Shown piece after piece: positions 22,095 to 32,368 of a stretch of DNA of 64,000 nt (the first letter of the stretch is position 1; the number at the start of each line of letters is the position of its first letter). The notes beneath the pieces were generated by a model. That model was given only the letters and a program-made list of their open reading frames with translations, did no database searches and was not told where the DNA came from. The DNA lies in the NCBI GenBank assembly GCA_014529385.2, contig CM043970.1, positions 62,793,496-62,857,495 on the forward strand. Reading direction: 5' to 3'. The DNA comes from Adiantum capillus-veneris. Lineage: Eukaryota; Streptophyta; Polypodiopsida; Polypodiales; Pteridaceae. Both the position numbers and the translations under genes were made by a program.

Positions 22095-24140
22095 AGGCCC
22101 CACCCCACCGTATCAAACGGCGGATCTGATGGTGAACCTGGTGGCCACTAGATCTATAACGGAAGCAAACAAAGTGGTTCAGGGTTCAGCTAGCGAACGA
22201 TCTCTCATCACAAAGTGAGTCGAGTTCGAGCCTACTAGCAATGAGATCTAGCTCCACCTCGCAGGGGAAGCGTACTTAAACGATCTATCGATCCTAAGAA
22301 CCACCTTCCAAGAGGAGAGAAACCCCGAGTGCCTTTTTCCCCATGTTTCAGAGGCACATACACTTGGAGACTTCGCCGCTCTAGGGGCAATGAGTATTAC
22401 TAGTATCGATTTAAACACTATGGGGACAGATAGTTCCCGACTAATCGGGACCACCCATCTCATAGGCATTGGAAACCTGAGCCAAGCCCCCACTTTCCAC
22501 CCCCACACTCACACTTCCTTGTGTGTCCTAATTACTACCACAATTGTTGTTCAACATAAACATTCCTTGATTAATTCCGAATCACATTGTTCGTTAAGAC
22601 AACCCTTCAACCAGTATTGTAAACAACACCAAGACAGTATTCTAGTAAAAATTCTACTCAAACTTATTCATTAAAATTCCAATGTTCTGGAGGTACAACA
22701 TCCCCCCTCCAGCGAGAGTTTACTCCTCCCGTTGTCGCCTAGCTGCCCATACAACTAGGTATGTCCATCGCATAGAAAGCACGACATGGACATTCCCACC
22801 GCTTAACCAACAGACGTGGGTATCCACCGCTTAACCAGCAGTCGTGGATTCAAGAGCCCCTAACCAGGAACTCTACCCCCTGTGATGAGTAGGGGGATCA
22901 GGACTAATTCAACATTGGAAATAGAATGAACATGCCGAGCTAAATTTTACCTAGCAAACATTCTATACTATTGCAAACAGTATATCCATCAATCATTTCT
23001 TTCCTACTTTAGACTTTAATGTACAAATGAATTCAATGCCGAGGTTTCCGTCGGATTTCTCCAACATGTTTGGGGATATGTTCATTCCTAGCTAAACGTG
23101 TGCAATGTTAAACTAAACAACTTGAATGAAGATATGATCTACCTCTTCCATTTCTTCGTCAAGGGCCCGTGAGACGGCCGGTATTTGTTCGTCCATGGGA
23201 GCTTTTCCCTTTCCATTGACATTGCTTGTTCCCGCCTCGTGGGTCGTGGGCACCACTGAAGCAAGTTCTCTTAACCGGGGCCATTTTACTCACTACTTTA
23301 AATGATAAACTTGAAAAAGAGATAAAGTCCAAGAGCATCATAACAAACCAATTGGCATATTAGAATCATTAATGAATCCACCTTATGCAAGAGATTTGAT
23401 TTTTCCTTCGAGACCTAGCAATTTTTATGGGTAGTTCTTTACTTGCCCTATGGGAACTAGCTCTAAGTTAATCACTTGGCTTAGATGATTAAGAAATTCA
23501 TAATTTTACTAATTGATTTACAAGAGAGATGAAATAAGAGAGTTCAATCACTTTCCTAGAGCAATTTGAAGATGCAGAATTACCGCAGGCATGTGTGATA
23601 GAAAATTCTCTTCTTAATTGCCTAATGAAGGTTTAATTTTCAAACTTAATCACATTTTAATGTGAGAGAAGATTGAGTCTAATTTAATTGCAATACTATT
23701 GAATGATAAAAGAATGAATTCCATCAGATCTACTTTATTACCGGCAAGACAATTTATTAACTATGCTGCCTAGAGAGAGAATCTTTCCTAATCATGTATT
23801 AATCCTTGATTAAGGATGATGAATGGCTGCATAATTTAGCTAATTGAATGATGATTATGTAACGGAGTATAGCTATGTAAACTTAGAGAGCAGCTATTGG
23901 GAATTATAGCTAAAAGTAGGCATAGTAGACGAGAATTATGAGAAAGTAATGATGAGAATTAAGAAGAACCGTAATTAAACCATAACCGTGATTAGGGGCT
24001 GAGAATCCTCTGATTTTTCTGATCCAATGAATCCTAAAGATGAGAATTTTGGCAGCATCTCCCTCCTTGCTTCTCCTTCAAAAACTGTGTGTATTCCGGC
24101 AGCACCTCCCCAAGGTGTGTGTAGGTGTGTGGGTGTATAC
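22092..24140. other. Unassigned repeat-like sequence
   Basis: No coding frame is recognised. On the minus strand a polypurine-like GGAGGGGGGA at 22,692-22,702 is followed by TGTTGTACCTCC, so 22,690 could be the start of a minus-strand 3' LTR. No partner LTR was found. A 28-bp tandem pair lies at 22,796-22,850. Confidence 0.3.
22796..22850. repeat. Tandem pair of about 28 bp
   Basis: Two adjacent units beginning CCACCGCTTAACCA (22,796-22,823 and 22,824-22,850) with a few differences. A third, weaker match (CCCCTAACCAGGAA) follows at about 22,857. Confidence 0.8.
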
Positions 24141-24143
24141 TGG

Positions 24144-24182
24144 GTGTGTGTGTGTGAGCATGTGTGTGTGTGTGTGTGTGTG
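24144..24182. repeat. (TG)n microsatellite
   Basis: Interrupted TG dinucleotide run next to a TTTAAATAGG TATA-like sequence. Confidence 0.9.
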
Positions 24183-24849
24183 AGCACACCTTTAAATAGG
24201 CTCCTCCAAGATGAATATCAAACCTAGCTGCTATAAGCATCTGAGTGAGCTCTCACATCATGCATGGCAAGTCTAGTTTCCTGCCTACCAAGTGTCCAGT
24301 TAGCTAGTCTAAATGGCTCTCACACTCACTCTCAAGCTTGGAAACTCTCCCACAACTCCCACAAGACAAGAGGGCGCCCCCTAGCTACTAAAGCTGGCTC
24401 AGAGTGGCTTGGAACCTGCTCCCACACAGCCTCGAGCCCCGGTGCCTCCCCGCACAACTTTAGGAAGAACTGGTTTTAGGCTTAAACGGGCCATACGAGT
24501 CAGAATTTTATGCCGTAAATTGCTATACTAAGCTCTAACTAAGACGTACCGGTCCGAGTACCTGCCATATTTAGCAGTCCCCGGGGTCCGAAAATGCATT
24601 TTTTTCAAATTCGGGGTACGGGTGCAGTTTTTCGAGACGGTTGGAACTGGACGGGTCGGGTGACCAAAAACTTACTATTTTTGGAATTTTTTTACAAAAA
24701 TTATTTTAATTCACATTTCGAAGTTTTAAAACATTCTAAACATCATGGCACTGATAGAATTCGAAAAACTGCTAAAAATAGTAACTTTTTTCCATTATGT
24801 TCATTTCATGGTACAAGGGTGCCCTTTTTGGTCGGGTCAGAGACCTTAC

Positions 24850-24854
<5 letters not shown>

Positions 24855-24891
<37 letters not shown>

Positions 24892-24895
24892 TCTC
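24855..24895. repeat. (CT)n microsatellite
   Basis: CT run of about 41 bp with one CCT interruption. Confidence 0.9.
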
Positions 24896-27438
24896 CCCAA
24901 ATTCCATGCGGGAAAGCTGAACATAGAGATGTTTTTATTGGAATCTTCCTATGACAATAAGGTAATAGGAAGGCTAAAAGCCATCTATTACCACCTATTT
25001 TAGACAGGCTAAGAGCCATCTGTTGGTAATCCATAAGTGATTGCTTTCAAGATTGAACAATTCTCTTCAGTTAAGTGACCATCGATTATAATGGACAAGC
25101 AAGAGTCTTGCCACTTTAAGTGTGAAAGTCAAGTTGAGTTTTGGAACGTCTTAAACTCATACATGGATTATCTCTACCAAGGTGTATGGATGAAGCCAGC
25201 ATTTTACACCACATGACTGCTCACTAAAACCCCAGATTATGGATTTTAAGTCTAGACAAGATCCGGTTGTGAATACGATTCCAACTTGAGTGGAACTTCT
25301 ATTTTATCTACAACACTAAGAGTGTCTGTATGACTCCAATTTTGGGGTAAGACCCAGCTCGTGATTATTAAATCAATTACTAAGTGTGATGGTTAGTTAT
25401 TGGAATCTTCACATCTGCACTTCCAAGGAAAGAAATTCATAAGTTTCCAAGGGCTCGTGGATAATTTCAGCTTCCAGAGTTGACTTAAGATACTATTGGC
25501 TCCTAGTTGAGCAGTTTTCGTGCAACGTTTAACCAAGGGGTTTGAAAATGTTGATTTTAACCAAGGGATTTGGTTTGCAAAGGCAACACCCAGGGTTCCA
25601 TGTGCAATACTACTTGCCTTTCACTAATTTTCAATTAGTGTTCCTAGGCCTTTGCCGACGGGAAATTTGAGTAGGTGCTTTTCACTCCGCTACAGGTACG
25701 CATCTGTTTTGGTTTTGTTTCTTTTGGTTTGTTTTTTCTATGTAGGATGCATATCCATTTTTTCTCTTCAGAGAGATGACAAGGTCATGTAAGAGCCAAA
25801 GACATATGGGCTATAGTGTCCAAAATAAGTTTCTTCATTATGCAATTATAGACCCACTTGTAGGGTTTATTTGGCACATGTTGTCACATGGGATGCAACA
25901 TGGTCTAGGAACTCAAGGAGTTTGGTTTAGCTAGTGTGGAGCAAGGCTAATGAGGGCCCCTCTCACTCCCGTCGTAGAGTGTTTGCAGTTACCTCCATGC
26001 ACAAATACATCTTGTACTTGAAGAATGTTCTTTTTTTAGACATCCTTACATTAGACATATTCCACATGTGTCGAATATGAGTCTCTAGGATTGACACTGG
26101 CACCCACTATTTCAAGTATGTGTCACGATAAAGTCCCTAGGTGCTGGTCAAATCAATTTTCTAGACCATTTTTAGCATGATATGTCAGGAGCAATTTTGG
26201 CGGCCAAAAATTGTCGGATACTTAGAATGACTTGTTCAGGCACAAGTACTGCTAAACAACATTACAGATAGTTTTTTATACATATAGCAAGGCTCTGAGT
26301 TGTTAATGAAAAAGTTTCATTGTTTTGTCCCTAGAAGCGATTATTGTTTCACCTTCTATTATAGTTCAAACTTTTCAGCAAGGCTTGAAAATGATTGCAA
26401 CTGAAAGTATTTAGTTTCTTTTAGAACTATTTACATTTCTCTTTACTATGTGCTACGCACATCACATTCGCCATAAGTATTGGCAAGGATGATCATGGAT
26501 ATCCAGGTTCGGATCTATTTTTTGCTAAATGCATGCACACTAGGTGTTATGGGTCCTAGTGTTTAGTAAAAGCTGATTTGGAACGGCATGCGTATTCATC
26601 AAGTTGTTGCTTATGAAGCATTTTGCACTCTATGTGCAGTATCTCTATGAGATTACTTTTGGGTCTACCGATCACCAATAGAGATCATGGCTCAGTTTGA
26701 GTGCTTGTGGATTTTTTAAGTTAACCACGATGGTTATTCTGGACATTGTTGATCCCTCAGCAATGTTGTACGATATTGTGATCCCCATTTACCAACCATC
26801 TAGGAAGACTGTCTGTAAACTGTGGGGGAAACACACCTCAATACAATCAGTTATCCAAGGGGATAGGCAGATTACAAAGTGTAATCTTGTGCTAAAGGAT
26901 ATGAAAAGTGTGTACATTAGCACCAAGCAATCCAATTAATAAGCATTTATTGCTCTACTTGGAGTTTGCTTACCATCAGATAAATTATGTTTGCGATTAG
27001 GTTTAGTCTCTTCATGTATAAGTTAGGTTCTCAACCTTGAATACTAGCTATGGTGGGTTTGTTTATTGATGAAATTTGAGAACAAGTCAAGGACTTACAC
27101 TTGGCTGATGAGTTATGTCAGCAAGTTACCTTCATGGAAAGGGAAAAGCGGTACTCTTTTAGGTACATCTTTGTTGTGATAACTCGTTTAGCATGCTCAT
27201 GTGCATTCTAAATGGAGTCTACACACTATGATTGGATTGGAACCAGTAAAACAAGATGGTTGCAAATAGACAACAATGTGCAAAATCAAGATGTTATTCT
27301 TGATTATATTGGACCTCCTATTGCACCATGTTTTGATCAAACAAACAGCTGGATCCATGAGGGATACCACTGTGTAAAACATTAGTGTTCTTATAAAGAT
27401 CCTACCACTTTTGTTTTTGAGGATGAAAAAGCTTCTCC
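24896..27438. other. Interior of short-LTR element, no gene recognised
   Basis: AT-rich sequence without a convincing frame. An 80-codon frame at 26,697-26,939 has no recognisable motif. A perfect 8-bp inverted repeat with CACTAGG arms lies at 26,537-26,562. Confidence 0.4.
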
Positions 27439-27451
27439 AAGGGGGGAGTAA
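27439..27451 (+). other. Polypurine tract
   Basis: AAGGGGGGAGTAA immediately precedes TGTCAGGCC, the start of the right LTR. It is the expected primer site for plus-strand synthesis. Confidence 0.8.
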
Positions 27452-27624
27452 TGTCAGGCCAAGGGCTAGAGGGCAGAGCCCGACCTATGGGAGTCAGGGA
27501 CTTAGGCGAAGGGCCGGACTGAAGGTGTGGACATGGAATCCAACTAGAGCAAAGGGCCATGGGCCCTCCTATAATAGGTTGGTTGGGAGGAGGATCCAGC
27601 ATTCAGTCTCCCTATGTTCTTTCA
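27452..27624 (+). repeat. Right 173-bp LTR
   Basis: It begins TGTCAGGCC, ends TTCTTTCA, and is equal in length to the left LTR. The sequence after it resumes the tail of the gypsy-2 pol gene. Confidence 0.85.
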
Positions 27625-27629
27625 ATATA

Positions 27630-27709
27630 GACTTTAATGTGGATGAAGATAAGGATCTAGATGATGAAGATGTGACTTCAAAAGACGATGTTTCATTGGA
27701 AAACCTCTA
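27630..27709 (+). pseudogene. Gypsy-2 pol C-terminal acidic tail
   Basis: A short frame reading DFNVDEDKDLDDEDVTSK and ending at a TAG. It continues the integrase tail that is interrupted at 20,059 by the short-LTR element, with a frame offset of one at the junction. A polypurine tract (TTAGAGGGGG, 27,741-27,750) follows, which fits the end of a gypsy pol gene. Confidence 0.6.
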
Positions 27710-27750
27710 GAGACTGGCACATACCGGAGGATGTGGATGTTTAGAGGGGG

Positions 27751-28609
27751 TGAATGGCGTGCCTCTTTGTGGGCACAAGATGAAATACAAAGTTGTGTTG
27801 TATTTTTGAACTTTGACAAATGTATGTTAGAACTACTTATGGCATCAGATTGACATGAATGTATGCATTATGTGGTTTTTTTAAACCCAGAATTGATTCA
27901 AAGTGGACCAATTGGGTTCATAGGTGAAGATTGTATGAAGGACTAGTTTTCTGGCTGAAAAGGTAGAGCTTGAAGTGATGAGTAAACTGGTCCATACGGC
28001 TCTAAAAACTAGAAGTGGTTGCAGATCTTAGATGAGAAGGTAAGATGGGGACAAGTGGTTTGAAACGATAGATGCATAGGGCTTAAATTATGGAGCTTGT
28101 CGGTCTTTTCAAATTGACAATTAGAGTCATAGAGACCAAGTTATAGAGCTATGAAGTTTTGAGAGGGGTTGTTTCTGAGCCGATTTGCTCACTTAAGAAG
28201 GCGTGTCATTTGGTGGCTCCCGAGACGTTTGTCGATCAGATTCCCGATGACCGAGATATGGCAGGTCAAAGTTGGTGAGAGGTTCTAAAAGGAGGGTGCT
28301 AGGTGCTTATTTTGCGCCTTTGATCGAGGTCTTAGAGAAATTGAAATGCGATAGGAACCGTGGGACTTGGAGTGGGTAATGTGGAGTCTCGGTCGAGTTC
28401 TTTTGGCATGGCATTTGGGCAAGTGGGTTGGAAATTATTGGAACTATTTGTTGAAGTCAGGAGACCAAAAGGGATTGCCCTTGGGGGTATTGAAGATTGA
28501 AGGCCCTTGAGCCAGAGGCTGCCATATGTTGTTGTAATAAACCCATAGGCGGGTTCTTTAACTTAGAAATAATACTAACATAATATGGCGGAAGGGGGAG
28601 CCCTTTACA
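27751..28609 (+). repeat. Probable gypsy-2 3' LTR
   Basis: It begins TGAATGGCG directly after the polypurine tract, and a possible end is CCCTTTACA at 28,609. An AATAAA lies at about 28,535. No 5' partner was found, so the right edge is uncertain; the long LTR repeat starts at about the same place. Confidence 0.5.
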
Positions 28610-28678
28610 TGTGTCGGAATTTGTGACCTGAAGGCTAAAGTCCAAAACTAAAAAAAGCCCCTTTGCACGCGATAAAGA

Positions 28679-28718
28679 GGGGGGGGGGGGGGGGGGGGGA
28701 GGCCGCCAAAGGCGGCCT
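28679..28718. repeat. Poly-G run followed by a perfect hairpin
   Basis: About 21 G residues (28,679-28,699) are followed by AGGCCGCC-AAA-GGCGGCCT (28,700-28,718), an 8-bp perfect stem with a 3-base loop. Confidence 0.9.
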
Positions 28719-29019
28719 ACTGTACTAGTATACAATAACGTAGGCCATATGCTTGTATCAACATGGGAGAGTGATTTCTCTCTCTCTGCGTAGTCTATGG
28801 TGGGAGCTTTACTTGCTCCGGCGGTAGGTGGCCCAAAGGGTGGCTCCTTGCAGTTTTGGTTGTGCAGGGTACGGATGTCAGTGGTCACGAGCGCTGACAA
28901 TGTCTTTGGCTAGCTTTAGCAACATTGAATGGCAAACACAGTTTGCTGACATGGCAATGGACGAGAGCAGGTTGGTCTCGTGGAGCCATTGCGGCACAAA
29001 TTTTTGAAGCAAAAAGAAG

Positions 29020-29045
29020 CCCCCCCCCCCCCCCCCCCCCCCCCC
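29020..29045. repeat. Poly-C run, about 26 bases
   Basis: It occupies the same place in the long LTR-like repeat as the C15 run of copy 1 at 4718. The run is therefore ancestral, with a changed length. Confidence 0.95.
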
Positions 29046-30433
29046 TCCCCTGCCCCCTCCCCAAGCGATATAGTGGTAGGGAGCAAAGGGAGGGGTCATG
29101 TGAAGGGTGCAAGAGAGAGAGAAGGTGTAGTTGGACTATTCTCATATGACCAGACAAAGTGGGCATTGAAGGGGTTCCAAAATGGAAATTCAAAGCCAAT
29201 TCAAGGCGGCTAAAGGTGGCTGAGTCCTAAACCACACCAGTCAAACCTGAGTCCGAACAAGGAGGGTTTCCAAGAAGAGAAAGAACGCATCACAAAGAAG
29301 AGAGCAGATGGAGCTAGAGCATGCAAACGGATCCAAAGTTTCTAAAATTGGAGTGCTAGTGGAATTTTTGAAAGCGAAGTTTCTAAAAATGAGCACTGAG
29401 CAAAGCCTCCGTATAAAGGCCATTTTTGTTGGAGGTTATTGGGAGGGCTTTGGGGAAACCGACTGCAGAGAGCCAATTGTTGTTCTTGAGAGTAGTTGGA
29501 GAGTATAAAGGAAGGTGGGGAAGAGCGTCAGGAGCACGAAAGAACTGGATGGCGGTGCAACTTGGGAAAGTTTTCTGATCCAAGGGTTGCAATTTGAAGG
29601 GCATATAGAATCGGGTGTATGCAACGGGATTGTAAAAGAGCATAAAAGACCTAAAGCTGTATCACCTGCCAATTGACAACATCTCTTAAGTCTTGAAGTT
29701 ATGAATGATTAGAAAAAGTTTGGACTAAAAAATGGGCCTTGTAAGAATTGTTGATGTGGCATAGCTTTCAAAAAGTGGGGATCGGTAAATTTTTTGCAAA
29801 TAAGATCCAAACTTGTCGGAGGTTGGATATTTAGAATCTACTCTTCAAATGCTATCTATTGATATATAGCATGCATGTATCGGAGATTGCCTTCATGTAG
29901 ATCTAGAAAAAGGTGATTTTAGATTACCGTAACGGTAACAAAACTTGGTTGATTGAAAAAAAATGGCATAACTTTCATAGAAGTCATCCAAACTCTTCGG
30001 ACCTTGGCTCTTTAGAATCCATTTTTCAAGAACTTTCCAATGATAGGTCATATCATGGGGTTCTAAGCAATATTTAGAGGGGTCTACCATTGCTTTCTTT
30101 TGTACAACTTTGATGATGTGGCACTCTTAAAAGACCCAAAAATGAGTTCAAAATTTTCCTAATGCTTATCGTCGTATCAATTAATAGTGTTCTTATTTGT
30201 AGTCTTCTCTCTTAAACTCTCAATATTACGTGTATTAAACCTTATTTAAGTTTATCTGCACTCGTTTATCGTAGTTGAACCACGCACTACAACAATGTGA
30301 ATATTAAATCCCTAGTCCAAGTTAATCTATCTTGAAAGCTAATTCGCTTAACAATCTAGCCTACACACACTTGTATGCATTATGTTTGTCTTTCAATATC
30401 CACCCTAGCTAGCACGATCCCATTCCCATCAAA

Positions 30434-30446
30434 TGGTATCAAAGCC
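30434..30446 (+). other. Degenerate primer binding site TGGTATCAAAGCC
   Basis: It differs by one base from the initiator-tRNA primer site and lies two bases after the LTR-like end. It supports the view that copy 2 is a 5' LTR. Confidence 0.65.
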
Positions 30447-30496
30447 AATAGCATGATTAGCACATTCTAATCGTCTCTAAGATCCTTGATTATTAG

Positions 30497-30541
<45 letters not shown>

Positions 30542-31880
30542 TAATTAGAGCTCTAACCGGGTTATCTTGAGCATGTTGTCGAGTCTTGGAACTCATGGAC
30601 CACACGATATGCTTATTTGGCTCCTACATGCCCACTTTGGTTTAGAAAAAAGAAACTAGTGTCGCCCCCCTCCATTTAATGGCCAGTGCTACCATTGCCT
30701 TGGAATCGACTAGTCCTACTGCTAACGCAAATTTCCTTTCAACTTGCTCCCATAGTCGCCAAGGCAAGAAAACTCATGAATTTTTTTCCGTGCAAGGGTA
30801 TGAGTTTTGTTTTTTTTGTTATGAAATATGCATCGAGGTGAGCATGCAACAAGATTTAGGAAATGTCTACTGAGATAGGTCCTCACTAGATTATGTCTAT
30901 TATGCACTTTTCAAAAATGGTGTGCCACTACTTCTACTCACCTTTGGTGACAGGCCAATACTCAAAAGTGCACAAATATAAGGCTCATGTCAACTTGGTG
31001 CTAAAGAGAGGGGGAGCAATGATGCAAGGAGAAAAGAGTACGTCTCCTTGCCGCATGACATCTCCCCTCTTCCTTGACCCGAGAGAGAGAGAGGGAGGGA
31101 GAGATGCTTACTCTGACCTTGTGTGGGTGGCAAGCTATTTTCTTGTTTCTAAAAAACTTTTAACCTTAAGTTTTTCATTTACAGGATCTCTAAAGGAAGT
31201 CACACCCACACCCTCCCCTAAGAGGGATCTTCAAGAAAACTCGGCTATCCAATTCTTGGGGGAAGGAAAATGTAGGCGTCGACCTCACAACCCTATTATT
31301 CCTATCTGAACACTCTAACAATACACTAGCGCGCATAATTTGTTCACAAAGGCGAATCCCTATCACTTTCGGATGGCTCAACATTCTAGTTCACACATAG
31401 TATACACAGTAGTTTACACACATTCATATAGTGCTTCACACATAGTTCACAACAAGATCAACGAACGAGATCTTTGTTGCTCTCCATCGTAGATCCCTCT
31501 CGGAATGAGGAGTGTGACTTGGTCATGATGCTGTGAACCCATAAGAGTCAAGGCCTGAGATTGAGAGGCATAGTAGAAATTTTTTTTGATAGACAATTTT
31601 CCAAGCCCTCTTTCATATGCTTTGTGTAATACGATAATTTGCTATATATGACGTAAATTCAAGGGTATCAACATGAAAAAACGACAAGCGATTTCGAGAT
31701 TCTAGCATGTCAAATATCAACACGTTTTTTTGAAGCACTTGTTTTGACAGGCAAAATAGCCGTTGGCAAGAAAAACAAGTGTCAATTTCAGGCCGCGATA
31801 AGAGTCCTACTTTTGAACGATGTTCAAATATCAATGTGTGCGGCCTTTGAAAAAGCATTCGTGGGTTGTGACTGGGAGGT
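30447..31880 (+). mobile_element. Non-coding interior after the long LTR
   Basis: No gag or pol domain is recognised. It has a CT microsatellite (30,500-30,538) and an AG-rich tract at 31,081-31,105. The combination of a long LTR, a primer site and a non-coding interior resembles a large retrotransposon derivative. The right LTR is not found, so the limit with host DNA near the peptide gene at 31,950 is unknown. Confidence 0.4.
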
Positions 31881-31912
31881 TGAAAGGTTGAACGAGGAGG
31901 CCATGCCATGGG

Positions 31913-31919
31913 TATAAGA
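31913..31919 (+). promoter_or_regulatory. TATA-like box of the peptide gene
   Basis: GTATAAG lies 31-37 bases before the ATG at 31,950. If used, it gives a very short 5' leader. A more distant promoter is possible. Confidence 0.4.
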
Positions 31920-31949
31920 AGCTACTACTGCAACACCAGTACTCGCAAC

Positions 31950-32204
31950 ATGGCGCTGAACTATAATAAGGTAATGGCGATGGTGCTGGCCAGTTTGCTG
32001 CTTGTAGCTGCTCCTTTGGCTCCTGCTTACACCATGGCGGAGCAGGACGGGGCGCCTGGCCGAGTCCTAGCCTCCAGCACGGGCGCTATGGGTGTGGTGC
32101 GACGGGGCTTGCAATCTCCATGCATGTGCTCCAACTTCTACTGCCCGGCCCCTGCCACCGGCTGTAGCTGCGAGCGCGATTGCAGCTCTTGCTATTGCGT
32201 GTAG
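31950..32204 (+). CDS. Secreted cysteine-rich peptide precursor (84 aa)
   Basis: The precursor has three parts. Residues 1-26 form a signal peptide with a hydrophobic core (VLASLLLVAAPLA) and an Ala-Pro-Ala cleavage site. Residues 27-52 are a propeptide ending in Arg-Arg, a possible processing site. The mature peptide of about 32 residues starts GLQSPCMC and holds eight Cys at 58, 60, 65, 72, 74, 78, 81 and 83 (C-X-C-X4-C-X6-C-X-C-X3-C-X2-C-X-C). It should be exported and either cross-linked or metal-binding. The spacing fits neither plant defensins, which have a longer domain, nor six-Cys cyclotides; the CXC density recalls metallothioneins, but those lack signal peptides. The frame opens upstream at 31,908, but the ATG at 31,950 starts the signal peptide directly. 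The frame is visibly GC-rich against AT-rich flanks, and an AATAAA follows 59 bases after the stop. The family is not recognised; this is probably a real host gene. Confidence 0.7.
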   Translation: MALNYNKVMAMVLASLLLVAAPLAPAYTMAEQDGAPGRVLASSTGAMGVVRRGLQSPCMCSNFYCPAPATGCSCERDCSSCYCV

Positions 32205-32262
32205 CTACAAGCCCTCTATCCCACTAGCTATGTATACCTAGTGCCCAAGGGTCCCAATGCCT

Positions 32263-32268
32263 AATAAA
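32263..32268 (+). promoter_or_regulatory. Polyadenylation signal AATAAA
   Basis: The canonical hexamer lies 59 bases after the TAG of the peptide gene, followed by C/A-rich sequence. The spacing is suitable for a short 3' UTR. Confidence 0.55.
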
Positions 32269-32306
32269 ACCACAGCCCTCATGTCTTAACAGTTGATTTA
32301 AGAGAC

Positions 32307-32365
<59 letters not shown>

Positions 32366-32368
32366 ACA
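32307..32368. repeat. Compound (CT)n(CA)n microsatellite
   Basis: A CT run (32,307-32,340) passes directly into a CA run (32,340-32,368), about 40 bases after the polyadenylation signal of the peptide gene. It has the same compound architecture as 20,294-20,398. Confidence 0.95.

Larger units (their letters stand above)
28610..30431 (+). repeat. Long LTR-like repeat, copy 2 (about 1.8 kb)
   Basis: It is homologous to 4508-5430 from about 28,803 on, and extends further right to an LTR-like end (CCCATCA) two bases before a primer binding site. The left edge is provisional (TGTGTCGG at 28,610). It contains poly-G, a hairpin, poly-C, and a TATA-like CGTATAAAGGCC at about 29,410. It also has about 470 bp absent from copy 1, in which a unit of roughly 100-130 bp occurs twice in degenerate form (near 29,755 and 29,965, sharing TTTAGAATC). 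Confidence 0.65.

Noticed and set aside
22690-22760. Start of a minus-strand 3' LTR (polypurine tract then TGTTGTACC)
   Set aside because: No partner LTR, TATA box or coding sequence supports it, so it is mentioned only as a possibility.
26697-26939. 80-codon frame, considered as a copia pol remnant
   Set aside because: No protease, integrase or RT motif could be identified in any frame around it.
28885-29213. Gly-rich and Pro-rich frames
   Set aside because: Created by the poly-C run at 29,020-29,045 within the long LTR-like repeat.
31908-31949. Upstream ATG at 31,908 as start of the cysteine-rich peptide
   Set aside because: It would put 14 polar residues before the signal peptide and lies over the TATA-like box; the ATG at 31,950 gives a typical N-terminal signal peptide. 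It cannot be fully excluded.
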